DNA of 13,236 nucleotides, taken from contig JAITUO010000213.1 of the NCBI GenBank assembly GCA_031286245.1, forward strand, positions 1 through 13,236, given 5' to 3'. Position 1 is the first letter of the stretch. Every line of letters begins with the position of its first letter. Source of the stretch: Coriobacteriales bacterium (GTDB lineage Bacteria > Actinomycetota > Coriobacteriia > Coriobacteriales > UBA8131). Positions 1-7,442 of the stretch are shown piece after piece. The position numbers and the translations under genes were made by a program. The notes beneath the pieces were generated by a model. It saw only the letters and a program-made list of their open reading frames with translations, made no database searches and was not told the DNA's origin.

Positions 1-224
1 GCACCATCAAGCGCTGCTGCAGCCCTGGTCAAGGTGCGGATAGATTTGATGACTCGGCCATTTCGCCCAATGATCTTACTGATGTCATCGGGTGAAACTG
101 TGATCTCGATCAGGATTCCGTCGTTTTCTGATACTGACCGCACCTCGACCTGTTCGGGTTCATCAACCAGGGAGCTGACGATCTGTGTAACCAGCGCGAC
201 GGCATCTCGCGCGTTTTCAGCCAT
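1..224 (-). CDS. khpA: KhpA-type KH-domain RNA-binding protein (3' end outside window)
   Basis: Small cytoplasmic RNA-binding protein of the KhpA/YlqC family, which in Gram-positive bacteria acts with KhpB on RNA and influences cell size and division. The ATG at 222-224 opens a frame that runs off the left edge after 74 codons. The family is usually about 75-80 residues, so only a few residues are missing. The KH signature is visible as IIGRNGR (residues 51-57, GxxG loop G53-R-N-G56), followed by the helix with IRTLTRAAAA. Only three bases separate its start from the rpsP stop, so the two are almost certainly co-transcribed and translationally coupled. rpsP-khpA-rimM-trmD is a common order, which predicts rimM further left. 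Identification rests on the KH motif, the size and this neighbour. Confidence 0.9.
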   Translation of the reverse strand, partial: MAENARDAVALVTQIVSSLVDEPEQVEVRSVSENDGILIEITVSPDDISKIIGRNGRVIKSIRTLTRAAAALDG

Positions 225-227
225 TGT

Positions 228-473
228 CTACTCAGCTTTCCGAGCCCGCTCGATTAGAAGGTTAACTCGGTCGGTCGGCTGGGCTCCATTCTTAATCCAA
301 GTGTCGATCTTTTCAAGATCCAGTTCGATGAAAGCTGGGTCGACACAAGGGTTGTATTTACCGACCTGCTCAATAAAGCGCCCATCGCGACGAGCGCGGG
401 CATCAGCAACCACAACGCGGTAATAGGGCTTTTTCGTAGCGCCATGTCGCGCTAGACGGATTTTTACAGCCAA
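228..473 (-). CDS. rpsP: 30S ribosomal protein S16
   Basis: Ribosomal protein S16, an 81-residue component of the small subunit body needed for 30S assembly. The N-terminus, MAVKIRLARHG followed by KKPYYRVVVAD, and GRFIEQVGKYNP are classic S16 sequence, and the length is normal. The start is a TTG at 471-473: it places the conserved AVKIRLAR at the very N-terminus, and a strong AAAAGGAG ribosome-binding site ends seven bases upstream, with no in-frame ATG nearby. It is followed after three bases by the KH-domain gene. The 233 bases between rpoD and this start give room for its own promoter. A TATCAT hexamer (511-516) is a possible -10, but no good -35 accompanies it, so I do not call the promoter. 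Confidence 0.97.
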   Translation of the reverse strand: MAVKIRLARHGATKKPYYRVVVADARARRDGRFIEQVGKYNPCVDPAFIELDLEKIDTWIKNGAQPTDRVNLLIERARKAE

Positions 474-706
474 AATGAGACTCCTTTTAAGATATTGAAC
501 GTGAATGTATATGATACCGCATCATTAGAGCATGTGGAGTAGATTGCTGGTCACAGTGCATCCAAACAGCGTTTTTTACATGCTGGCCTGGTGGTTTCAC
601 CGCTCTTTCACGCTCTGGTTTCGTTGATAATCCAAGTACACTCTGGCCGCTCGTTCCATTGCCTTGCACATTTCAAACGTTTCAGTCAGGCTTTTATTAA
701 AGCACC
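474..706. other. rpoD-rpsP intergenic region
   Basis: No credible gene. A 60-codon open frame on the minus strand here has no recognisable product and no family-like composition. The region should contain the 3' end of the rpoD transcript and the rpsP leader. Just after the rpoD stop there is a short GCTTT/AAAGC hairpin without a U-tract, too weak to call a terminator. The rpsP ribosome-binding site lies at about 481-488. Confidence 0.4.
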
Positions 707-2128
707 CTACTCCACAAAATCCTTCAGTTTGGATGAACGGGCTGGATGACGCAACTTAGCCAGTGTCTTACTTTCGATTTGACGGATCCGTTCGCGAGTC
801 ACACCAAATTCATGACCGACTTCCTCCAAGGTACGCGGACGTCCGTCTTCCAGGCCAAAACGCAAAGATATGACCTTGCGTTCACGTTCAGCCAGGCTGT
901 CTAAGACCTTGGTCAACTGCTCTCTAAGCATTGTGAAAGAAGCGGCATCCGGCGGAGCCTCAGCTGCACGGTCTTCTAAGAAGTCACCTAGCTGACTGTC
1001 TTCTTCTTCGCCGATCGGAGTCTCCAGAGACACTGGCTCCTGAGAGATCTTTTGAATCTCACGGATGCGTTCGGCGGTCATACCCATCTCTTCGCCAATT
1101 TCCTCTGCGGTTGGCTCTCGGCCAAGCCGCTGCAGCAGTTGCCTCTGGATGCGTACCATTTTGTTGATTGTCTCAACCATATGTACAGGGATGCGGATTG
1201 TACGCGCCTGGTCAGCAATCGCCCGGGTGATCGCCTGACGGATCCACCAGGTGGCATATGTCGAAAACTTGAAGCCTTTTTTGTAGTCGAATTTTTCTAC
1301 AGCGCGGATAAGACCGAGGTTTCCCTCTTGGATGAGGTCTAAAAACAGCATGCCTCGCCCAACATAGCGCTTGGCTATCGAAACCACCAGTCGCAAGTTC
1401 GCCTCAATCAACTGTTGTTTGGCATCCATACCCAACTGCTCGATACGGCTGAGACGCCGTTTTTCAGTCCGGGCGAGTTCGATACGTTTGGCATCAGCTT
1501 CATCCAATTGGGCTGTAGCTTCTAACCCGGCTTCGATCTTCATTGCCAAGTCAATTTCCTCGGGAGCTGTCAACAACCGTACTTTGCCAATTTCTTTCAA
1601 ATACATTCTTACTGGGTCACCAGTCAGCATGACAGTGGCAGTATCCGCGGCTAATCGACGGCGTGCACCCTTTTTGGATTGGGGTGTCGAATCCGGCAGA
1701 ACCATCTCGATGGCCTCGGCACTTTTTAATTCATCTTCGGGTATACCTTCCAAAATGTCATCGGAGACATCAAAATCACCTGCTAGATCGACTGTGATGT
1801 CATCCAGACTGGTATCTTCACTTGTCAGTGATCCGGCGGTCGGCTCAGGTGCGATGTCTTCTTCCACGTCATATGTCTCAGTAATAACAGAGATCTGTTG
1901 TTGTTTCAGGTATGCCTCGACGGCTTTGAGCTGATGGTTGTCCAATCGGTAATCATTCAGAGTCTGGTTTAGTTCTTCAGGGCTGACTACTCCGACTTTC
2001 TGGTATTGCTTGACCAGGGCTGCCAACTCAGTGTCCAGCATTTCCAGTTCTGCTGGCAAGCTGGTGGTTCCTATCTCAGGCACCTGCATCATGGGTTCCA
2101 ATCGCTCAATCGGTCTTTTATCTACCAC
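707..2128 (-). CDS. rpoD: Primary (housekeeping) RNA polymerase sigma factor, SigA/RpoD
   Basis: Group 1 sigma-70 factor that directs RNA polymerase to most promoters (TTGACA/TATAAT). The 473 residues show every region. Region 1.1 lies at about 31-82 and is followed by an acidic linker (about 84-145). Region 1.2 begins at DPVRMYLKEIGKV (171-183). Region 2 is at about 240-312, with LRLVVSIAKRYVGRG, the core-binding DLIQEGNLGLIRAVEKFD and the -10-melting FKFSTYATWWIRQAI. Region 3 is at 313-390. Region 4 ends in the helix-turn-helix GVTRERIRQIESKTLAKLRHP (442-462). The start is GTG at 2126-2128, preceded by GAAAGGAAT at good spacing. It follows dnaG, the classic macromolecular-synthesis order, but a separate promoter (2166-2193) in the 144-base gap should let sigma be made independently of primase. 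Confidence 0.98.
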   Translation of the reverse strand: MVDKRPIERLEPMMQVPEIGTTSLPAELEMLDTELAALVKQYQKVGVVSPEELNQTLNDYRLDNHQLKAVEAYLKQQQISVITETYDVEEDIAPEPTAGSLTSEDTSLDDITVDLAGDFDVSDDILEGIPEDELKSAEAIEMVLPDSTPQSKKGARRRLAADTATVMLTGDPVRMYLKEIGKVRLLTAPEEIDLAMKIEAGLEATAQLDEADAKRIELARTEKRRLSRIEQLGMDAKQQLIEANLRLVVSIAKRYVGRGMLFLDLIQEGNLGLIRAVEKFDYKKGFKFSTYATWWIRQAITRAIADQARTIRIPVHMVETINKMVRIQRQLLQRLGREPTAEEIGEEMGMTAERIREIQKISQEPVSLETPIGEEEDSQLGDFLEDRAAEAPPDAASFTMLREQLTKVLDSLAERERKVISLRFGLEDGRPRTLEEVGHEFGVTRERIRQIESKTLAKLRHPARSSKLKDFVE

Positions 2129-2165
2129 AGTATTCCTTTCTGTCGCTTTTAGGAAAAAGGGGTTT

Positions 2166-2193
2166 ACTATGAATAGTTTGTTGCCTCTGTCAA
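2166..2193 (-). promoter_or_regulatory. Putative sigma-70 promoter of rpoD
   Basis: On the minus strand a perfect TTGACA -35 (2188-2193) and a CATAGT -10 (2166-2171) are separated by 16 bases. Transcription would begin near 2160 and give a leader of about 30 bases before the GTG at 2128. It lies wholly in the dnaG-rpoD gap, which supports an autonomous rpoD promoter. Confidence 0.7.
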
Positions 2194-2272
2194 CAAACTG
2201 TTGCCAAAAATACCATCTTCGGGCCGGTGTAGCAATGAGTAAACAGTCCCGTCTGACCGGGCGAAAACAATG

Positions 2273-4150
2273 TCAGTTGGTGCTGCCTCTGAACTTTTTG
2301 CGTAATTCCGCCAGCTCTTGTTGTAGTGGAGCCAGTTCACGAAAGAGCTCATGGTTTTTCGGGTCATCACTGTTGAGCAGGCGTCGTTCACCATTAATCT
2401 TGTTGATTGCTGCCTGCAGCTTAGCTTCGCGGATATTAAAGAGTAATAGATCGGCTAGTTTTACTGGCTCGATAGAGCTGTATTCTTTGAGGTGGGCAGC
2501 AGATAGAGTTACAGCTTGCTCAGGTAACCGAGCAGTCAGTAGCGACAGGCACTCCTGAGGAGCAAGCGAGGCTTCAGCCAAGTCCAGGGCTATCAGCTCA
2601 GAAGCGATCGACTTGTGAGCTTGCTCAATCCAGATCATCTTCTCAAAGGCAGTTGTTAACTGACTACGTAACTCGGGATGTTCGATAAATAAAAACAACA
2701 ATTCTCTCTCCAAGCTGATGATCCGCTCGGATGCAGCCTGACGGGTATTGATATCTGTCTTTGGCTGTTGAGTGTTAACCGGCGCGTCTGACTGGGAGGT
2801 ACTGGCAGTGAATCTGGGCGCAACAAGTTTCTCGAAACGTTGGCGCATCTCATTTTCAGCAATTTCGGAATAGTTCAAACGGTCGGCCAGATAACTCAAA
2901 TGGTTGGTCACCAATGCTGTGCCTTTCAGCGGTAATAGTATTCTCAGGGCAGCTGCTTCAGCTCGGCTGCATTGTTCTGGCTCTGCCAAGACAAAACCAG
3001 ATAGAATCCTATTCAGACTATAACGGATCAATGAAACAGCATTGTCTATTACTAACTGCAGGGCTGCACTGCCTGCGGCAACCAGATAATCAGCTGGATC
3101 TAAAGCATTCGGCAACAATGCTACATAAATGTCCGCACGACGATTATCACTGGCTGTTGGGGCCAACGCTGATCCAATCAGATCCAGTGCTCGATCTGCA
3201 GCCCGTTGCCCGGCCTCATCCCCATCAAAAAGTAAAATCACACGATTGCAGAAACGAGCCAGGTCTTTTAGGTGTTGTGTGGTAAGAGCAGTACCCAAGG
3301 TGGCAACAGTGTTTGTGAAACCGGCTTGATGCAAGGCAATGGTGTCAGTGTATCCTTCGACAACAATTGCGCTCTCCTGGATCACGATCTGGGCTTTGGC
3401 TTGATCAATAGCATAAAGGTTGTCGCGTTTTTTGAAGAGCCGGGTCTCAGCAGAGTTCAGATACTTGGCAGGACTGGGGTCATCCGGCAAGAATACACGA
3501 CCGCCAAAAGCGATGGCCCGACCTTGGATGTCAAATATCGGAAAGACTATCCGATCATAGAAACGGTCAGCCAGGTATTCTTCACCGCTACGCTGGCTGA
3601 CAGCAACATTGACATCCAGCATCTCCTGCGTGGAAAAACCAAGCCCCTTCAGATATTTGACTAACAGGCCACTACCAGGTGCAAAACCTAGTTTCCATTG
3701 CTTGGCGACCTCGCCACCCATGCCACGCGCGCTCAGATAAGAACGTGCCAAATCCGGTTTGGCACCTTTGACACGCATCAGTTGCTGATGGTAAAAATCG
3801 ACAGTGGCCTGAGTCACAGCATATAACCGGGCTTTACGTCCCCTCTGCGGACTGCTAGTTTCTTCAACTAATTCGATGTTCGCCCGTCGCGCAAGTATGC
3901 GAATAGCATCAGGAAAGTCGACATTTTCTGTTTTCATCGTGAATGTAAAAGCATCGCCTGACTCACCGCAACCGAAACAATAATAAAACTGAGAGGCTGG
4001 ATCGACTTTGAAGGAGGCAGTTTTCTCATTGTGAAACGGACAACAGCCCCAAAACTCATTACGCCGTTGCTTGAGCACAACACGCGTACTAATCAGTGCT
4101 ACTAGATCAGTAGCAGTTCGGACTTGGCTGATCTCCTCTTCACCGATCAC
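2273..4150 (-). CDS. dnaG: DNA primase DnaG
   Basis: Synthesises RNA primers for chromosome replication in complex with the replicative helicase. At 625 residues it has the family's usual length. The N-terminal zinc-binding CHC2 domain has ligands C37, H40, C58 and C61 (spacing C-x2-H-x17-C-x2-C). The catalytic TOPRIM core shows E265 in VVEGYTD and D309/D311 in LLFDGDEAGQ, the expected metal-binding acidic residues. The C-terminal part (from about residue 430) is the variable helicase-binding region. The GTG at 4148-4150 is the first possible start, because an in-frame TGA lies two codons upstream. The strong GGGAGG ribosome-binding site is 11 bases away, a rather long spacing. A five-codon out-of-frame minicistron starts between the two. 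It stands upstream of rpoD as in many bacteria; the usual rpsU is absent and hppA lies upstream instead. Confidence 0.97.
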   Translation of the reverse strand: MIGEEEISQVRTATDLVALISTRVVLKQRRNEFWGCCPFHNEKTASFKVDPASQFYYCFGCGESGDAFTFTMKTENVDFPDAIRILARRANIELVEETSSPQRGRKARLYAVTQATVDFYHQQLMRVKGAKPDLARSYLSARGMGGEVAKQWKLGFAPGSGLLVKYLKGLGFSTQEMLDVNVAVSQRSGEEYLADRFYDRIVFPIFDIQGRAIAFGGRVFLPDDPSPAKYLNSAETRLFKKRDNLYAIDQAKAQIVIQESAIVVEGYTDTIALHQAGFTNTVATLGTALTTQHLKDLARFCNRVILLFDGDEAGQRAADRALDLIGSALAPTASDNRRADIYVALLPNALDPADYLVAAGSAALQLVIDNAVSLIRYSLNRILSGFVLAEPEQCSRAEAAALRILLPLKGTALVTNHLSYLADRLNYSEIAENEMRQRFEKLVAPRFTASTSQSDAPVNTQQPKTDINTRQAASERIISLERELLFLFIEHPELRSQLTTAFEKMIWIEQAHKSIASELIALDLAEASLAPQECLSLLTARLPEQAVTLSAAHLKEYSSIEPVKLADLLLFNIREAKLQAAINKINGERRLLNSDDPKNHELFRELAPLQQELAELRKKFRGSTN

Positions 4151-4157
4151 GGGTCAT
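4140..4157 (-). other. Possible MTRDR minicistron overlapping the dnaG start
   Basis: An ATG at 4155-4157 lies four bases after the GGGAGG (4162-4167). It reads ATG-ACC-CGT-GAT-CGG-TGA and ends inside the first codons of dnaG in another frame. It may be fortuitous, or it may set dnaG translation by ribosome competition or re-initiation. Nothing beyond position and spacing supports it. Confidence 0.25.
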
Positions 4158-4207
4158 TTGTCCTCCCATTGCCTCATGCCAGGCGAAGCCAGTCTGTGAT
4201 CTGTCAT

Positions 4208-4261
4208 CGGGAGCGGTTGTTTACCTCATCGAATGATATTCATGAGAAAAGCCCGCTCCCG
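4208..4261 (-). other. Composite stem-loop between hppA and dnaG
   Basis: Perfect 9-bp outer arms (CGGGAGCGG/CCGCTCCCG, 4253-4261 with 4208-4216) enclose 36 bases. These hold a second hairpin: CTCAT+GAAT pairs with ATTC+ATGAG around a three-base loop with one bulged base (4225-4246). No U-tract follows, so a standard intrinsic terminator is unlikely. In RNA it could stabilise the hppA 3' end, be processed, or regulate dnaG, whose ribosome-binding site lies about 40 bases downstream. Confidence 0.55.
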
Positions 4262-4274
4262 CCGGTAAACCTCG

Positions 4275-6446
4275 TTATCCTAAAAACAAATGCAGCAACC
4301 CACCGCCAAGCCGTATGAACAGTGGGCAGAAGACCAATGATACAACAGCCACTACTTTGATCAAGATGTTGATCGAAGGCCCTGAGGTATCTTTGAATGG
4401 ATCACCGACAGTGTCGCCGACGACTGCAGCCTTGTGAGCTTCCGAGCCCTTGCCGCCATGCATACCGGTCTCGATGTATTTCTTGGCGTTATCCCAGGCA
4501 CCACCAGTATTAGCCATATAGATGCTCATCACGAAACCGGACCCCATGGTGCCAACCAGCATGCCGGCCAGCATGTTGACATCCAGGATACCTATAATGA
4601 TAGGTAGTGAGACAGCAACGATGCCAGGCAACAGCATCTCTCGCAGCGCAGCATTTGTCGAAATACGTACACAGGCGGCTGTGTCTGGTTCGACCCCTGG
4701 ATCACCAGCCAATAAACCTTTGATTTCCCGGAATTGTCGACGGATCTCGATGATCATCGCATTGGCTGCCCGGCTGACTGCGCCCATTGTCATGGCAGAG
4801 AAAAAGAATGGCAGCAGTGCTCCGATAAAGATACCGATAATCAAGTAGGGGTTATCAATAGAGAAGTTCAAGTTCTCTTCTCCCATACCAGCGGCCAGGT
4901 TGGTTTTAAATGAGACAAACAGAGCAAGGGCAGTCAGTCCGGCTGAAGCGATAGCAAAACCTTTGGCAACAGCTGCGGTGGTATTTCCAACTGTATCCAA
5001 AGCATCTGTGTTCTCGCGGACTTCATGAGGTAGACCAGCCATTTCAGCGATGCCACCCGCATTGTCAGCCACAGGTCCATAGGCATCGACACCAACAGTG
5101 ATAGCGGTGATCGACAACATACCGATAGCTGAGAGCGAGATACCATAAACACCAAATTGTAAGGCGAATTCGCCACCTCCGGCCTGAGTCCCGCTGATAT
5201 AAGCAACCGCCACTGCACAGACCAGGATAATCGTCGGTGCCACTGTCGATAACATACCGGATGAAAGACCTTCAATGATGTTGGTAGCCGCACCAGCCTC
5301 AGAGGCCAGAGCGATCTTTTTCACTGGCTTATGGCTATAGGATGTATAGTATTCAGTAATCTTGCCAATTGCCAAGCCGGCAATCAGCCCAGAGACCATT
5401 GATCCAAAGAACCACATGGCGTTCAATTTGCCAACGCTTTGCCAAACAAAGCAAAGCGTTGCGATCAATGTCAATTCAATACCTGCTGCCAGATAAGTGC
5501 CTCGGTTCAGCGCCTTGGCTATCTTCGATGGATCAGAGGTATTCACAGCAAACAACCCGATAATCGAAGCTAAAATACCTCCTGCGGCAAACAACAATGG
5601 CATCACAGCAGCCACTATTCCGTCTAGGGTAAAGCCAACAAATGAGCCGTTGACCAAACCATAACCCATCGGTGAGTCAGCCATGAAAGCCATAGCTACC
5701 GCAAGGATCATCGGAGCCAGGATCGAGCCGACATAAGATTCATACAAGTCGGCCCCCATACCGGCTACATCACCGACATTGTCTCCGACGTTATCGGCAA
5801 TGACCCCAGGATTACGGGGGTCGTCCTCCGGAATTCCGGCCTCGATCTTACCAACCAGGTCTGCTCCAACATCAGCAGCCTTGGTATAAATGCCACCACC
5901 TACACGAGCGAACAGAGCAATTGAAGAAGCCCCCATGGCAAACCCATTGACGATCTCAGGATCAGGATGTTGAGCTGTGATAAGAAAGAAGATCGCCCAA
6001 AGCGAAATACCTAAAAGACCAAAAGAAGCCACTACCAAACCCATAGTCAAACCTGATCGATAGGCGATTTTTAGGGCAGGAGCTATACCACCAGCTGCAG
6101 CATGGGCTGTCCGAGTATTAGCTCTGGTTGCCACATACATGCCGATGAAACCGGCTGCAACCGATAGAATACCTCCAGTCAGGTAAGCCAGAGCAGTGAA
6201 TGGATTGATGGCGACTCCCAGAATTACAGCCACAATAACCGCAAAGATAGCCAACAAGCGGTATTCTGCGAATAAAAACGCCTTTGCGCCTTGTTGGATA
6301 AGACCTGAGAGCTTCTGCATCCTCTCATTACCCGGATCCTGCTTCAACACCCAGAAAGCCAGATAAGCGGCAAAAGCCATACCCAGAACTGCAGCGGCAG
6401 GGGCAGCCCAAGCTAACACTCCAGTCGAATCAACACTCTCAAACAT
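4275..6446 (-). CDS. hppA: Membrane-bound ion-translocating pyrophosphatase, K+-dependent type
   Basis: Polytopic membrane enzyme that hydrolyses pyrophosphate and pumps Na+ and/or H+ out of the cytoplasm. The substrate and Mg2+ site motifs are present: GGGIYTKAADVGADLVGK, the DNVGDNVGD repeat, GPVADNAGGIAEM, and near the C-terminus VVGDTVGDPFKDTSGPS. GNTTAAVAKG has Ala where K+-independent enzymes have Lys, so it should need K+. In MGADLYESYVGS the glutamate sits one helix turn before the position used by plant-type H+ pumps, as in Na+-transporting enzymes; a dual Na+/H+ pump cannot be excluded. I choose the ATG at 6444-6446 (723 residues), because GGAGG lies five bases before it. The upstream in-frame GTG at 6458 contains that ribosome-binding site. 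It appears monocistronic, between the tsf terminator and the composite hairpin. Confidence 0.96.
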   Translation of the reverse strand: MFESVDSTGVLAWAAPAAAVLGMAFAAYLAFWVLKQDPGNERMQKLSGLIQQGAKAFLFAEYRLLAIFAVIVAVILGVAINPFTALAYLTGGILSVAAGFIGMYVATRANTRTAHAAAGGIAPALKIAYRSGLTMGLVVASFGLLGISLWAIFFLITAQHPDPEIVNGFAMGASSIALFARVGGGIYTKAADVGADLVGKIEAGIPEDDPRNPGVIADNVGDNVGDVAGMGADLYESYVGSILAPMILAVAMAFMADSPMGYGLVNGSFVGFTLDGIVAAVMPLLFAAGGILASIIGLFAVNTSDPSKIAKALNRGTYLAAGIELTLIATLCFVWQSVGKLNAMWFFGSMVSGLIAGLAIGKITEYYTSYSHKPVKKIALASEAGAATNIIEGLSSGMLSTVAPTIILVCAVAVAYISGTQAGGGEFALQFGVYGISLSAIGMLSITAITVGVDAYGPVADNAGGIAEMAGLPHEVRENTDALDTVGNTTAAVAKGFAIASAGLTALALFVSFKTNLAAGMGEENLNFSIDNPYLIIGIFIGALLPFFFSAMTMGAVSRAANAMIIEIRRQFREIKGLLAGDPGVEPDTAACVRISTNAALREMLLPGIVAVSLPIIIGILDVNMLAGMLVGTMGSGFVMSIYMANTGGAWDNAKKYIETGMHGGKGSEAHKAAVVGDTVGDPFKDTSGPSINILIKVVAVVSLVFCPLFIRLGGGLLHLFLG

Positions 6447-6471
6447 GACTTCCTCCACAATCGTAGTTCAT

Positions 6472-6499
6472 TTGATAAAAGATCAGATAGTCACGTCAA
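6472..6499 (-). promoter_or_regulatory. Putative hppA promoter overlapping the tsf terminator
   Basis: TTGACG (6494-6499) and TATCAA (6472-6477) are separated by 16 bases on the minus strand. The -35 hexamer uses the terminator's loop and the first bases of its second arm. Initiation near 6465 would leave a leader of about 20 bases before the hppA ATG. The hexamers are good but not perfect, and this is the only candidate in the 76-base gap. Confidence 0.5.
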
Positions 6500-6516
6500 T
6501 GACGTGACTATCTGAT
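6477..6516 (-). terminator. Intrinsic terminator of the rpsB-tsf operon
   Basis: A perfect 16-bp inverted repeat (6482-6497 with 6501-6516; ATCAGATAGTCACGTC and its complement) has a three-base loop. On the minus strand it is followed by CTTTTATC. It begins six bases after the tsf stop codon. The arms are not especially GC-rich, but their length and perfection plus the T-run make this a convincing terminator. Confidence 0.85.
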
Positions 6517-6522
6517 TGGCGA

Positions 6523-7395
6523 TTAGTTCTGGCCCAGCTCGAACCGTTGGAATCCAGTGACTTCTATGCTGGTACCAATTGTTTTAGCAACAGCATCTAT
6601 GACCTGCTTGATGGTCTTGTCCGGATCCTTGATAAAAGCCTGCTCCAGCAGAGCAGAGTCTTTAAAGAACTTCTCCATACGACCTTCAGCCATCTTAGCT
6701 TGGATTTCTTCCGGTTTGCCAGACTCAGCAGCTTGAGCTATATAGATCGCCATCTCACGTTCCAGAAAACCTGAGTCAAAGTCGGCTCGTGATACAGCGC
6801 CAGGATTTGCTGCAGCAACTTGCATGGCGATATCTTTAGCCAATGCTTTGATCTCAGCATCGTTAGCATCGGATTGATTGCCAAGCTTGACTGTGACCAG
6901 TACTCCAAGACGCCCGCCGGCATGGATATAACTGGCGATTAGACCGCAGTCAACAGTTGTACGCACAAAATGCGATATCTGGATATTCTCTCCAATAGTA
7001 TGGATCGCTTCGGTGATCATCTCACCGACAGTTTCCTTACTGGTCGGAGCCGCCAATAAAGCTTCAGCATCAACAGGGTTGGTGTTCAATACTGCAGCTA
7101 CAACCTCTGCCGCATAACCTTGAAATACCTCATTGCGAGAGACGAAGTCAGTCTCACAGTTGACTTCAGCCATAGCAGCAGCGAGCCCGTCTGCAGAAAC
7201 AGCAGCAACAATCAGACCTTCGTTGGTTGCCCGTCCGGCTTTTTTCGCAGCAGCGGCAAGACCGCGGGTCCGTAGCACATCGACAGCTGCTTCGATATCG
7301 CCCGCAGTTTCTTCCAGTGCTCTCTTACATTCCATCATACCTGCGCCGGTCATCTCGCGTAATTGTTTGACCATCTGCGCGGTGATTTCAGACAT
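6523..7395 (-). CDS. tsf: Translation elongation factor Ts
   Basis: Nucleotide-exchange factor that recycles EF-Tu-GDP to EF-Tu-GTP in the cytoplasm. The 290 residues carry the N-terminal UBA-like domain (ITAQMVKQLREMTGAGMMECK, with ALEETAGDIEAAVDVLR) and the EF-Tu-contacting TDFVSRN motif in VNCETDFVSRNEVF. The coiled-coil and C-terminal dimerisation subdomains follow, and the length is normal. The ATG at 7393-7395 is preceded by AAAGGA at suitable spacing. It follows rpsB after 47 bases, the near-universal rpsB-tsf pair, and is closed by a strong terminator, so pyrH and frr, often downstream elsewhere, are not part of this operon. Confidence 0.98.
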   Translation of the reverse strand: MSEITAQMVKQLREMTGAGMMECKRALEETAGDIEAAVDVLRTRGLAAAAKKAGRATNEGLIVAAVSADGLAAAMAEVNCETDFVSRNEVFQGYAAEVVAAVLNTNPVDAEALLAAPTSKETVGEMITEAIHTIGENIQISHFVRTTVDCGLIASYIHAGGRLGVLVTVKLGNQSDANDAEIKALAKDIAMQVAAANPGAVSRADFDSGFLEREMAIYIAQAAESGKPEEIQAKMAEGRMEKFFKDSALLEQAFIKDPDKTIKQVIDAVAKTIGTSIEVTGFQRFELGQN

Positions 7396-7442
7396 GTTCG
7401 GCTTCCTTTCTCTGAATAGGTTATCGGGTGACTATTTAATTA

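Noticed and set aside
487..669. 60-codon minus-strand open frame between rpoD and rpsP
   Set aside because: No ribosome-binding site worth the name, an atypical residue mix, and no family resemblance. It occupies the expected rpsP control region.
6447..6458. GTG at 6458 as the hppA start (four extra residues)
   Set aside because: The GGAGG that best serves as ribosome-binding site lies within these codons and is ideally spaced for the ATG at 6446.
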